64,000 bases of DNA from Glebionis coronaria. Taxonomy: Eukaryota > Streptophyta > Magnoliopsida > Asterales > Asteraceae. Both the position numbers and the translations under genes were made by a program. Within the stretch, counting starts at the first letter, position 1, and every line of letters begins with the position of its first letter. The stretch is from NCBI GenBank assembly GCA_025667525.1, contig CM046879.1, forward strand, positions 364,826,639 to 364,890,638. The letters are read 5' to 3'. The notes beneath the pieces are model-generated. The model was not told the origin of the DNA. It saw nothing but the letters and a program-made list of their open reading frames with translations, and ran no database searches. Below, one piece after another: positions 35,277-47,279 of the stretch.

Positions 35277-38200
35277 TCAAAATATGAAGTGAGGGTAAGA
35301 AGCCCGGATAGACTCCTCTGTTTCCCAAGTGGCTTCCCGCTCGGTATGGTCCCTCCAAAGGATTTTGACGAAAGGAATCGTCTTCCTTCTCATGACTCGT
35401 TCTTGCCTGTCGAGTACTCGTTCGGGTTCTTCTATAAACGTGAGATCTTCACGTATCTGTTCCAGTGGATACTGAACCATGTGAAGGGGATGATAATTGT
35501 ACCCTCTGAGTAAGGACACATGAAACACGTTATGCACGTGCGAAAGCTGAGGAGGTAACGCCAATCGGTAAGATACTTCGCCGATTCGTTCAACGATATC
35601 AAATGGTCCGATGAACCGAGGACTGAGTTTTCCCTTGATCCCGAAGCGTTTAACACCACGTGCCGGCGAAACCTTGAGGAAGACGTGATCTCCCACATTA
35701 AAATGTATGTCCCTACGATGCTTATCGGCGTAACTCTTCTGGCGTGAACGCGCTTCCTGCAGTTTCTGTTTAGCTACCTCAATCTTCTGGTTGGTCATTT
35801 CTATAATCTCTGGTCCTTCAAGTGTTCGCTCTCCCACTTGATCCCAGCAAGTTGGAGCGCGACACTTTCTGCCATACAACATTTCGAAAGGAGCACATTT
35901 GATACTTGCGTGCCAGCTGTTGTTGTATGCAAACTCGACCAAACAGATGTAATCGTCCCAATCACCTGTCCATTCCAACGCACACGACCTTAACATATCT
36001 TCCAATGTCTGAATTGTTCGCTCCGACTGTCCGTCCGTTTGAGGATGAAAGGCTGTGCTCAGCTTAAGTTGTGTACCCCAAGCTTTTTGCAGACCTTTCC
36101 AGAATCGCGACGTGAAACGAGGATCTCTGTCTGAGACGATGCTGGAGGGAGTGCCGTGGAGTCTCATGATCTCCCTTCTGTACGTATCTGCGAGTTTACT
36201 TACCGGATCTTCCTTGCGTATCGGTAAGAAATGAGCTGATTTGGTGAGTCGATCAACAATGACCCAAATAGCATCGTGCTTTCTCTTGGTAGGCGGAAGA
36301 CCGGTAACAAAATCCATGGTGATTTTGTCCCACTTCCACTCTGGAATATCCAACGGTTGAAGGAGACCGCCAGATCGCTGATGTTCAATCTTAACCTGCT
36401 GACAGGTAAGACATTTGGAGACATACGTGGCTACATCCTGTTTCATACCACTCCACCAAAAGTGCTGTCTGATGTCATGGTACATTTTTGTCGACCCAGG
36501 ATGTATAGAAAATGGGGAGCTGTGAGCTTCAGCTAACAATGCTTCCCGGAGTTCTTGATCGTCAGGAACACAAAGTCTCGTGCCCTGCCAAATGATACCG
36601 TCTGCGTCCATTCTGAATTCTGTCTGCTTCTCCAAATTTTGAATTATCGCCCAAATCTCTCCATCATCCTTCTGCGTTTCCTTGATCCTAGTCAGTAACT
36701 CAGGTTCTACTGTAAGATTCGCCCAGTATCCGTGCTGCCCACGTACTATGATTTCAATGTCAAGCTGCTCCAAGTCTCTTATGTTTTGTTCCTTGATCTC
36801 AATGCCATTTATCATTCCGGACTTTCTGCTGAGTGCATCTGCTACTACATTAGCTTTCCCGGGATGATACTGCAGGTTAATATCATAATCCTTCAACAGT
36901 TCCAACCATCTCCTTTGTCTCATGTTCAATTCTCGCTGTGTGAAGATATACTTCAAGCTCTTGTGATCCGTGAAAATGTCGCATGATTCTCCATATAAGT
37001 AATGCCTCCATATCTTTAATGCGAACACCACTGCAGCAAGTTCCAGGTCATGCGTAGGGTAGTTTTCTTCATAGGGCTTAAGCTGCCGTGAAGCATACGC
37101 GATCACTTTCCCATGTTGCATGAGAACACAGCCCAGTCCCTTCCCCGATGCATCGCTATAGATCTGAAATCCACCTGTACCAGATGGGAGAGTAAGAATA
37201 GGTGCAGATACTAACTTCTGCTTTAGGTCTTCGAAGCTCTTCTCTCGATCTTCCGTCCAGACGAATTTCTCTCCTTTCCGCATCAGTTTGGTGAGAGGCA
37301 ATGCCAGCCGAGAAAAGTTCTCCACGAATCTTCGATAATATCCAGCTAAGCCTAAGAAACTGCGGACTTCTGTCGCTGATGTTGGTCTTGGCCATTTAGT
37401 GATAGCCTCAACCTTCGCTGGGTCCATAGTGATCCCTTCTGCTGATACAATGTGACCTAAGAACGCCACCTTGTTTAACCAGAACTCACACTTGGAGAAT
37501 TTCGCATACAGCTGCTTCTGACGAAGAATCTGTAGTACAGTACGGAGATGATCTTCGTGTTCCTCCGTGGACTTTGAGAATATCAAGATGTCATCGATGA
37601 ATACAATGACAAATTTATCAAGGAATTCATGGAAGATTCTGTTCATCAGATCCATAAATACTGCTGGAGCGTTAGTCAGGCCGAATGGCATGACTACAAA
37701 CTCATAATGGCCATAGCGGGTACGAAAAGCAGTCTTGGCAATATCCTGCTCTTTAACCCTTAGCTGATGGTAGCCTGACCTTAGATCGATCTTTGAGAAG
37801 TGTTTGGCTCCTTGAAGTTGGTCAAACAGATCGTCTATACGTGGTAGTGGATATCTGTTGCGGATGGTAATCTTATTAAGTTCACGGTAGTCAATGCAAA
37901 GTCGCATGCTGCCGTCCTTCTTCTTAACGAACAAGACCGGTGCGCCCCATGGAGATGCGCTCGGTCTAATGAACCCTCGTTCAAGAAGTTCCTGTAATTG
38001 GTCCTTCAGTTCTTTTAGCTCTATGGGAGCCATACGATACGGAGCCTTAGAGATTGGCTCAGCTCCTGGAACAAGGTCGATGTTGAACTCCACTTCTCTT
38101 GCAGGTGGTATGCCTGGAAGTTCATCTGGGAAAACGTCTTGAAATTCTGAAACTACTGGTTGATCCTGAATCGATGGGGATTCAGCATCCATGTCATGAA

Positions 38201-40104
38201 CCGTAGCGAGATAACCTTCGCAGCCATGTGACAGTAATGCACGTGCTTGCAGGGTAGATATGACTTGTACAGACCGTCCGGGTATGAACCCGTTATGGAT
38301 GTACTCTGGTGCCTTAATGTCGCCGAAGATCACTCGATAAGAGTGGCAGTCTATGGTAGCATGGTGCTTGGATAGCCAATCCATGCCGAGAATCATATCA
38401 AACTCAATCATGTCTAGAGGAAGTGCATCTACTGCACGAACTTTATCGTCAAACTCTAAAGGAAGACTCTTGTATACATGAGTTATTAATACAGAGTCCC
38501 TCAGAGGCGTGGAAATGGTAAGCTTAGTTTCTAATGGCAAGGGAAGTGTCCTGATGTTCTTAGCATAAGTAGTGGAAACAACTGAATGAGTGGCACCCGT
38601 GTCGAAAAGAACACATGCAGCCTGGCCGTACATATACAAAATTCCAGTAATGGTACCTGTAGATTTGTTTGCCTGATCGCGCGATGTCGTGTAGACACGC
38701 CCAGTGGTAGGAGGCGCTTTAGTATCAGCATGACCCGAAGTACCCTCCATTTCACCCTTACGGCAATCTCTCATACGATGGCCAGGGAGGCCGCACTTGT
38801 AGCACGCGTCGGAGTCACGACGACATGGGCCAGGGTGTCTGCGATGGCAGGTGCTGCAAAGAGGATGAGTGAATCCTCCAGCAGGAGTCCTTGCTTGCTG
38901 AGGGCCTGCTGATGGCAGAACGTGTTAAGAATAAGGTATATGCACGAGTATAGGACGTAAACGTCGTAAGATGCTTACCAGTGTTAGCTGAACGGTTGGG
39001 CTGAGAACCCCTGTGGTTCTGGTCCCTTCCGTTACCGTGGTTCCTGGTAGAGATTAACATAGTGTCAGCATGAGAGATATAACATGAAATCATAAGAAGA
39101 TGCGTAAATAGTAGGACCTGCTGTTGTTGGACTGTCCCACATTGTTACGGTAATTGTCATTACCGCTGCGCCTTTCCACAACAGAACGGTCGTTAGAGTG
39201 ACCGTTTCCTTTGGGCTGATTGGGCTGCTGCTGAGTAGCCGGCTGAGACCGGTCCCCAGTTTTCTGCCTGGAAGATACAGTTTAAGAGATGATTATAGAA
39301 CATATGACGATAGGATGCGGTCTGGTTAACGCTAGAACATGAAATGTTTTACCTCTTGTCGGGTCTTTCTGCTTCCCCGAACTCATCACGTTCCTGCAAC
39401 ATCTCAAGCTTTCTTGCTGCGTCAGCCACCTGTGCTACCGTATTGAACGTAGCACATACTAGATTGTTCGCAACCGAGGTGCGAAGTGCCCACCTGAAAT
39501 GGTGTGCCTGCTCCTCAGGAGTACCAGCCGCTGCTCCTAGAAAACCAGCAAGGCGAAGAAAGCGCTGCATGAATTCATTGCTATTCTCGCCCTGTCTCTG
39601 ACGTATCCCGTGGTATTCACGCTTGAGTTTGTCCTGCTCTGCCTTAGGAAAGAACTGTTCCATCACTCTCTCCTTGAATTGGGCCCATGTCAAACCAGCG
39701 ACCCATTCATCACCTCCTTCTGACTGTGTCAAAGCTAGCCACCAGTTGAGTACATCGCCTTCAAACCTGTAGCACGCCAATCTTGCCTTGAAGGCGGGGT
39801 CACATCCCATAGCATTGAAGATTTTCTCAATGTGAGTCAGCCAGCTTTCAGCATCGCTGGGGCTATCAGTCTTTTCAAAAGCTCTAGGACGGAGCTTGTT
39901 AAATCGTTCCAACCATACTGCTAGAGTCACTGGGGGAAGAGGAGGAGGTGCCTGATTCTGCGGCTGCTGATTATTCGCAGCTTGGACTTCAGCACGAATG
40001 TCATTCCTCAGTTGAGGAAGTAAGGCTTGCATGGCAGCCTGAATCGCAGCATTGAGCTGCTCTTGCTCGCGTGTGAGAACCATCTGACAGTATAACATAA
40101 ACAT
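35277..40104 (-). CDS. Element B gag-pol polyprotein with three introns
   Basis: Exons 40104-39353, 39267-39118, 39043-38979 and 38908-35277 (minus) join in phase into 1533 codons, stop included. An inner ATG at 40083 (MVLTREQ) is better conserved with element A and may be the true start, giving 1525 residues. Order: Retrotrans_gag capsid (about residues 60-200); Gln/Asn/Arg-rich linker spanning the introns; cysteine motif [12 protein letters not shown] and CCHC knuckle [14 protein letters not shown] (about 358-371); aspartic protease [10 protein letters not shown] (about 424); RT with FIDDILIF (about 759); RNase [12 protein letters not shown]; integrase zinc region and D-D-E core ([24 protein letters not shown]); C-terminal chromodomain ending YPHFIF. 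This is the complete chromovirus set. No stop or frameshift remains after splicing. Splicing is predicted, not observed. Confidence 0.93.
38909..38978 (-). other. Element B gag intron 3 (70 or 73 bp), tandem acceptor
   Basis: Donor ACTG|GTAAGCAT, acceptor GCCATCAG|CAG|GCCC. Either AG keeps the frame, differing by one Ala/Gly choice. Confidence 0.8.
39044..39117 (-). other. Element B gag intron 2 (74 bp)
   Basis: Donor AGCAG|GTCCTACT, acceptor TCTCTACCAG|GAACC. Phase 2 is kept. In element A this intron holds both element B and the small copia-like insertion. Confidence 0.8.
39268..39352 (-). other. Element B gag intron 1 (85 bp)
   Basis: Donor AAGAG|GTAAAACA, acceptor ATCTTCCAG|GCAGAAAAC. 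Unspliced, the frame stops at TAA two bases into the intron. The same junctions occur in element A at about 46552 and 46469. Confidence 0.85.
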
Positions 40105-40504
40105 ATGATTAACAGTTCAAACATAAAATATATAAAAGAAAAATTTTATGCCAAAATTTCACGAGATAAATTTTATGCAAGAAAATCTTTGTATGAATGC
40201 ATGATGCAGTTTTATGAAAACTTTTGATGCTCGAGAGTGAACGCCTTCGGTCAGTTCACTCAAAATAAAAGACATATCGAGGGGACGCCTATGGGTCGGT
40301 CCCAAATCTAAAAGTTTCGATAAAACACATGCGACTAAATAGGGCCAGTCCTGTACCAACCATTACTTAGTCAAAAACCCTGTAACAATGACATGTATAT
40401 GTATGCTTAAAAATGATGAATGCATGAAAACAACTGTCAGTTCTAGGAAGACCGTAGTGACTACCCACTAATCACAGGTCATATTTGAGAGCCTACAGGT
40501 CGAA
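40105..40504 (-). other. Element B 5' leader between primer site and gag
   Basis: About 400 bp, non-coding, expected to carry packaging signals. Its counterpart in element A (47280-47685) keeps short blocks such as TGTCAGTTCTAGGAAG (plus strand). Confidence 0.7.
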
Positions 40505-40505
40505 G

Positions 40506-40522
40506 CCTTGGCTCTGATACCA
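40506..40522 (-). other. Element B primer-binding site (initiator-Met tRNA type)
   Basis: Minus strand TGGTATCAGAGCCAAGG, four bases from the 5' LTR. It fixes the minus orientation. Confidence 0.93.
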
Positions 40523-40526
40523 TAAT

Positions 40527-43500
40527 TGTAACACCCCATTTTGGAAATGGAATATTACGCATATCATGGCGTGTCATCAAAGCATACAAGGATAAATGTC
40601 TAAGCATTATTCAACCATAAAAGGAAATACCGGAAACAAACATCGGTATCCCAAAGTAAAGCTCATCACACACAAACATAAATACTGTAGAAGGAAGGAC
40701 GAAACAATGTCCAAAGCAACTGTATCAAAGTAAAGGAAATGCATAAAGTAAAGAAAGACAGTAAAGCTTCCAATCCATAGGCACCTACGTTTCAGATCTA
40801 CGAGCGTCCCTGAGTACCTGCCGTTTTGGGAACATGAAAAGGAAAACGGCTGAGCAAGACGCTCAGTGCACGGATGTACAATAAAGCATGATATAGGATA
40901 AGCGTGTAACATATAACAGCGGAAGACTAAGTACTGAGTAAACTGGTTAAGTAACATGAAAACTGGTTTTATAGTTTGAAAAGCCTTATGTTTAACCTGT
41001 GAAAACTGTTTTAACATATATATACCATAGCCCATATAGGTCATGAAAAGGTCACGTGCATGAATACTTGGAGGGGTGACCTCATCATGCTGATTAGAGG
41101 GGATGCCTCTAATCAATATACTGGTTTGGGTAGGAGGGATCAGCTCCTTGTGAAGGGTGCAAGGCACACACCACATTCACCATGATAAACTGAATAAAAC
41201 ATGTAACTAGGATGCACCCATACGCCCCGACTGATATAATAATATGGCCAAACTGAAAAGGGACGCCACGAGCAATCACTCCGCCGTGGGGAAGTCATAA
41301 CATCGGTGCCTCCAATGCTATGGTTATGGTACCTCCATAACTAGGTGAAACTGGTCATGCTTGTATATGGCTATAGTTTATGCTAAATTAACATAAGCAG
41401 TTCAAAACAATAAAACAAATGCTTGGGAAAACAGTTGGCTGCATACGGGGAAATCCTAATAAGGAAGGAATGTCCATACTGAAAGGACGGGAATCCGTAC
41501 CTCAAGTCCAATGAAATGAACGGAAGAAAGACTCCTACTTCTGGATCACTAATGCTACATGAATACACACGTGTATAAGTATCGATTCACTGATTACGTA
41601 CTGGGTTCTGTGTCTTGTTATAGCTGATTTGGTATGTTTTAGGTCATGGTTCACTGTTTAAAGCCTTAAACTGTGTTTATCTTGTATTTCTGGTTTATCT
41701 GATTAAGTATTACTGGTGTTTCATGTATTATTATACTTACTGTGTAATAATAAGTAACTTTCCAAAAATAGCAGGTTTCCAAAAATAGAAAGTTTCCAAA
41801 AATAGAAAGTTTCCAAAAATAGAAAGTTTCCAAAAATAGAAAGTTTCCAAAAATAGAAAGTTACCAAAAATAGAAAGTTTCCAAAAATAGAAAGTTTCCA
41901 AAAATAGAAAGTTTCCAAAAATAGAAAGTTTCCAAAAATAGAATTTACTGCCTAAAATAGATTAGTTTCTAAAAATAGAAAGTTTCCAAAAATAGATCAG
42001 CTGCCTTAATTAAATAAGTTTCCATATATAGAAAGTTGCCATGATTAGGTTAGCTGCCTGAATTAGATTGATTTCCATATATAGAAGGTTTTCCATAATT
42101 AGATTAGTTGCCTTATTTAATTAAGTTTCTATAAATAGAAGTTTCCATAATTAGAATTAAGCTGATTTCATAAGCTAACATATAAGTCTAAGTGTTATAA
42201 GCTTACTACTTAAGTCATATGATATAGTGTATAGTTTAATTATTATTTCATGTATTTTAATTAAACTATAGGTTAAGCATTTTAATTAAAGTATAACATG
42301 TATAATTAAAATGAAATGAAAATACTTAGGTTAACATGTGTATTATTATTAATAATAATATAACCTAAGTCATGTCTAAATTAATTAATTATAGGCATGT
42401 TTTAATAATTAATTAATTATAACTTATAACATAAAATACTTAGGTTAAATTAATGTCATGATAAACTAATAATTAAAATAACCTAAGTCATGATTTAATT
42501 AATATTTCATGTTATTAATTAATTATATCCTAAGTTCATGATTCATAAAAATTACATGTAACATAGATCATGATTTTAACCAACGAACCGTGAACCGGGT
42601 ATGAATTCGACACTGTACCCCGGGCCAAACCCGGGGCACACGTGTCCCCTTGCTGCCGTGGGTCCCACATGAGCCAACCAAGACCAATTGTGGTCTTGGT
42701 GGTGGCGGCAATAGCAAACCAAACCCCCCTCGGGTTTGTTTTGCTAGGCGGCTAGAAACAAACACCCCTTTAAATCATTCCTTGATTTTATTTAATATCA
42801 AAACATGTTAGATCAATGATTAATTATCTTGTTTTCATAAGAAAAATAATAACATGTTCATGAAGATAATCAAAGATCAAAAGAATTAAAAAGAATTAAA
42901 AAGAAGGGTTAGAAAGGTATACCACTATGTAGCTTGGAAAAAGGATGAACAAACACGTATTCTAACACTTGTTTTTAAGATCAAAATCAATCAAACACCC
43001 CCTTATGATGGTGTATAGGTGGCGGCACAAAGGAGGCAAAAAGGAGAGGAGAAAACTCTTTTTAGGGTTTTTAGTTTATTTCTTGTAAAATGAAAATGAA
43101 AACATGTTTAACACTTTACCCCCCTTAACTTGAAAAGTCCATGGGCTAAGCCCATTCCATGCATGTGTGCCGTGGGTATGGGGGCCCCACATGGGGTACC
43201 CGTACCTTTCTCGTGTCCCGATGTTTCGTGTTCGTTCGTGGTTAAACGTGCTCGTGTTTAACGTGTTTCTGTTTAATCTAACGTGTCGTTTATCGTAAAC
43301 TTAACGCTCGTAAATATATTATAAGTATTTACGTAATTATTTTAGTTAGTATTTTAAATGGTGTTCATGATTTAATTATGTTCACGTGATATATTATTAA
43401 CTGTTTATCATGGGTTCGTACGTAATCGATACTTGTCATGACATACACGTATGCACTTGCTTGATTATTAGCACATGAATGTGATCAATACTACATGAGG

Positions 43501-43566
43501 TAAGTTTTAATCTAGAACGTACGATCTTAAGGGCACTGTTCATGGTAAAAGCATGCGGGTTTTACA
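40527..43566 (-). repeat. Element B 5' LTR (3040 bp)
   Basis: Matches 32177-35199. Differences seen by eye: one extra 17-bp unit (11 versus 10, array 41753-41942) and about 7 substitutions, for example near 33084/41424 and 34255/42615. Followed by GTCAG at 43567. Confidence 0.96.
41753..41942 (-). repeat. 17-bp minisatellite in B 5' LTR, 11 units
   Basis: Same unit and same variant seventh unit as the other LTR, with one additional unit at the right end. Confidence 0.95.
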
Positions 43567-43587
43567 GTCAGAATTATGAATCATAAA
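43567..43587 (-). other. Remnant of element A gag intron 2 between two insertions
   Basis: GTCAGAATTATGAATCATAA resembles B intron 2 (GTCAG, then ACATGAAATCATAAG), so this sliver is A's own intron between element B and the small copia-like element. Confidence 0.6.
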
Positions 43588-44123
43588 GCATGTTCATATG
43601 ATTAGATAATCAAAGCGGAATTAGAACACGACACATTAACAAGGCGTTTAGGCACAAAACACATGAATTAAAACAAACGGATTGCTCATTATATTTATAA
43701 CAAACAATCACTAGATGTGTATGCATTGAATCCCACGTCTAGTCGACACACGCTTTAGGTTTACATTGTATATGAAAGTTATGAATAAACCTAATACCCT
43801 TGGTTCCTTTTATAGTGTAAGGAATAGGGTTTACAAAAGATAATATCAAATAAACATGTAAATCTTCTATTCAAATAAAATTATACAGAATATATTCGGC
43901 ATACTTATCTAAATAGAAGCTTCCAACAACACTTGTCTACGTTTCTGTCAATGCTTGGATTGCATGTGACAATGCTTGGATTGCACTTGACAATGCTTGT
44001 CAATGTTGACTTCTGTCAACGCTTGATTTGCTCTTGACAACGCCTGATTTGCTCTTGTCAACGCCTAGTCTTCATGTTTTCTTCGATTTTGAGTTTCTAC
44101 CACATCAACTTTTTGACCCAACA
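43588..44123 (-). repeat. 3' LTR of the small copia-like element (truncated)
   Basis: Matches 45765-46309. It contains at least six 21-bp-spaced units (43947, 43968, 43989, 44015, 44036, 44057). Confidence 0.85.
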
Positions 44124-45730
44124 ATCTTCCCCTAGTTGATGTCGGCAAAACTCTTTGTGTATCTCTTGTAAGTTGTACATCATCTTCAAATTGTTTCCCC
44201 TCAATTATAACATGTATGTCTTCCCCTTTTTGTCACGTCAACAGGGAAGTAAACAATGTATGCAATCTTGAAGATTCTCCAAATGTAAGCTCTGTGTAAT
44301 GATCTTGAAGAAAAACAAATATAATATTCTTGATGTAGAAGTAGAGTAACCAAACCTATGTTCCATATCTTGTACGATGTGATGAAGTGTGTAGCAGATA
44401 TAAAAATCCTCATCCTTTGTGAGACATTGAGCACGATAATGTAACTCCTTCAAGTGATAGAAAATATGTGCATAGAGTACCATAAGAAAAATCACATATT
44501 CCTAGATCTTGTATCACTTCATCAGTAACAATGTAAGCACAAACAAGTTACCTTAAAAGTCCATGACTGGAAGTGCACGACTTTAAGATATGATAGAACA
44601 CAAACTCGCGAAAATCTTCTTCAATCATCAAACTTACCATAAGAATTCTTCCCCTTAAGCCAACACCTCTTCAAGATGAATCTTTATGAGATAATATCTT
44701 CATATCATATGTAGAAGTGATACACGGATAACTCTTTCACAAGGCTACCCCGATTACATAATCTAATCAAATATTATTCCAATAAAATACTTCACGAATT
44801 GTTGTTGACTCACGTTAAAATCATTAATCCATTTAAAAATATCCGAGCCATAAATATTAACTTGATATTCTATATAAAAACGGAGATTCCATATACCTTT
44901 GCTTGTAAATATCTCCTTTTTGTGTGCTAAAAATGTATCAATTTTCTCAAACAGCAACTATTCCTTTTGTTGTCCAATATCCTCCACTGTCAAAGATATC
45001 AACACTGTGTGTTGTCCAATATCAAACAACACTAGTCAGCGTTTGAAAATGTATATATCGGACAACAAGTGTCAACGCCTCCTGTCAGCGTCAACTTTAT
45101 TCCTGTCAGCGCCAACTTTAAACCTGTCAGCGCCTGGCCATCAGCGTCTCATCCATGCCTTGTCAGCGTCACACCAACATCTATCAGCGTCACACCAACA
45201 TCTATCAGCGTCTAAATAACACTCATCAACGACTAATTGATCTAGAGTTTTATAAACTCTAAATCATGATTTTATGTGAAAAACCATAAACTGCAGTGAA
45301 CTTCGACATCGAATAACTTCTTCATGAGAGCTCAGATCGAAGATCCCTTTGGTGAGATCCTAGACACAAGTGTCAAGAACCTACAGCGCGAATTTCACGA
45401 CGATCCAACGGTTAACGCAAGAGAAATCGCGTTTTTACTATTACTGCTCACAGAAAACAGCATATGACCCCTGCTGACTTTGACGCTTAATAACGTTTTC
45501 TTGGGGATAGATATCGACAATCCCTCCGGTAGATATCTATATATATGTGTGTAGAACACATACAAAAAATTTTGTGGCGATCCAACGGTTCAATAAAAAG
45601 TTATGGCCTTCTGAATACTGCTGCGCACACAAAAATGCACAGAAAAACCTAGACGGATTTTTCTATTCTTCTCGATACACGAACACCTTGTTGGTCCTAG
45701 CATCACGAGCCACGAGGCTCTAATACCAAC
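44124..45730 (-). other. Internal region of the small copia-like element
   Basis: No supported gene. It begins with the purine tract, contains a dense 21-bp repeat cluster at 45071-45231 and ends with the primer-like site at 45716-45730. Confidence 0.75.
45071..45231. repeat. 21-bp periodic repeat cluster (small copia-like element)
   Basis: (G/A)TCA(G/A)CG cores at 45071, 45084, 45105, 45126, 45140, 45162, 45183, 45204 and 45225. Spacings are 13, 21, 21, 14, 22, 21, 21 and 21 bp. Confidence 0.85.
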
Positions 45731-46309
45731 TGTGGAAACCTTGTTTTCTTCGATCTTTTGAATGCATCATGTTCATATGATTAGATAATCAAAGCGGAAT
45801 TAGAACACGACACATTAACAAGGTGTTTAGGCACAAAACACATGAATTAAAACAAACGGATTGCTCATTATATTAATAACAAACAATCACTAGACGTGTA
45901 TGCATTGAATCCCACGTCTAGTCGACACACGCTTTGGGTTTACATTGTATATGAAAGTTATGAATAAACCTAATACCCTTGGTTCCTTTTATAGTGTAAG
46001 GAATAGGGTTTACAAGAGATAATAACAAATAAACATGTAAATCTTCTATTCAAATAAACTTATACAGAATATATTCTGCATACTTATCTAAATAGAATCT
46101 TCCAACAACACTTGTCTACGTTTCTATCAATGCTTGGATTGCATGTGACAATGCTTGGATTGCACTTGACAATGCTTGTCAATGTTGACTTCTGTCAACG
46201 CTTGATTTGCTCTTGACAACGCCTGATTTGCTCTTGTCAACGCCTGAACAAATGTCTTCATGTTTTCTTCGTTTTTGAGTTTCTGCCACATCAACTTTTT
46301 GACCCAACA
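45731..46309 (-). repeat. 5' LTR of the small copia-like element (579 bp)
   Basis: Plus strand TGTGGAAACC to GACCCAACA, intact TG..CA termini. Confidence 0.87.
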
Positions 46310-47279
46310 TTAGGGACCTGCTGTTATTGGAGTTGTTAGCTTTGTGACGATAATTGTCACTACCGTCATGCCTATCCGAAGCAAAACGGTCTTGGGTCTG
46401 ACCGTTACCCATGTGTTGACTCTGCTGCTGGGTGGCCGGTTGGGATCGGTCCACAGTCTTCTGCCTAAAAGATGCAACTGTATAGAGAAAGATAAATATT
46501 GGATAGTACTGAATGAAATGAAATGATCACCGCTTAATGACGAGATATACCTCTTGTCGAGTCTTTTTGCCTCTCCAAACTCATCCCTCTCCTACAGCAT
46601 CTCCAACTTACGGGTTGCATCTACTATTTGTGCCACAGTTTTGAACGTAGCACATACCAAGTTATTAGCGACAAATGTGCGAAGAGCCAAGCGAAAGTGG
46701 CACTCTTGCTCCTCGGTAGTCCCAACTACTGTGCCAAGGAATCCAGTCAACCGAAGAAACCTCTGCATGAACTCATTGATGTTTTCCCCAGCTCTCTGCC
46801 TAATCCCATGATAATCCCTCTTAAGCTTATCCTGCTCAGATTTTGGGAAGAACTGTCCCATAACCAAGTCCCTTAACTATGCCGAAGTCAAGACAGCCAC
46901 CCAATCGTCGCCCCCCTCCGACAGTTTCACTGCCTTCCACCATGCAATCACGTTCCTTTCAAACATGTAATAGGATAACCTTGCCTTAAATACATGGTCG
47001 TATCCCATCGCCTCAAAGATTTTCTCAATGTGAGCTAACCAACTCTCAGCCTCATCGGGGCTGTCAGTCTTCTCGAAGGATTACGAATGCTGATTGTTGA
47101 ATCGCTTTAGCCATGTGATCAGTGTAGCTGGAGGTGGAGGAGGAGGATTCTGATGCTGGTGCTGGTGCTGATTGGTGGCAGCTTGCAACTCGGCCCAAAT
47201 CTCATTCCTCAGTTGAGGAAGCATGGCCTGCATCACAACTTGCTGCATTGAGTTACTCTTGTTGACGTGTGAGAACCAT
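46310..47279 (-). pseudogene. Element A gag, N-terminal exons (broken)
   Basis: Minus-strand gag start at about 47279 (ATGGTTCTCACACG, as in B), with LPQLRNEIWAELQAATNQ, then the capsid end MGQFFPKSEQDKLKRDYHG to ATRKLEML (46867-46592). A TAG (near 46876), a shift near 47080 and others break the frame. Intron 1 junctions are kept (donor AGAG|GTATATC, acceptor TTTTAG|GCAGAAG); exon 2 reads [10 protein letters not shown] to NNSNNSRS and meets the insertion five bases into intron 2. It is the upstream half of the gene whose remainder lies at 28750-32176. Confidence 0.9.

Larger units (their letters stand above)
32177..43566 (-). mobile_element. Element B: young full-length Tekay chromovirus (Ty3), minus orientation
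   Basis: 11,390 bp with 3.0-kb LTRs (3023 and 3040 bp), a perfect 5-bp target duplication, an initiator-Met primer site and a polypurine tract. One gag-pol frame is open once three introns are removed, ending in a chromodomain. The LTRs differ by about 7 substitutions by eye and exactly one 17-bp repeat unit, so the insertion is very recent and the element may still be competent. It sits in gag intron 2 of element A. Confidence 0.97.
43588..46309 (-). mobile_element. Small non-autonomous copia-like LTR element
   Basis: Direct repeats 43588-44123 and 45731-46309 (plus-strand ends GACCCAACA) flank 1.6 kb with no protein motif. A primer-like site (minus TTGGTATTAGAGCC) is next to the right repeat and a purine tract (minus TAGGGGAAGAT) next to the left, so the orientation is minus. 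The left repeat lacks its first 30 or so bases, so no target duplication is visible. LTR differences are near 2-3%. It shares the 21-bp periodic repeat with copia C and is probably a deletion derivative of that family. Confidence 0.82.

Noticed and set aside
36200..36986. Several 60-90-codon frames opposite B pol
   Set aside because: They are shadows of the strongly coding minus strand with no family resemblance.
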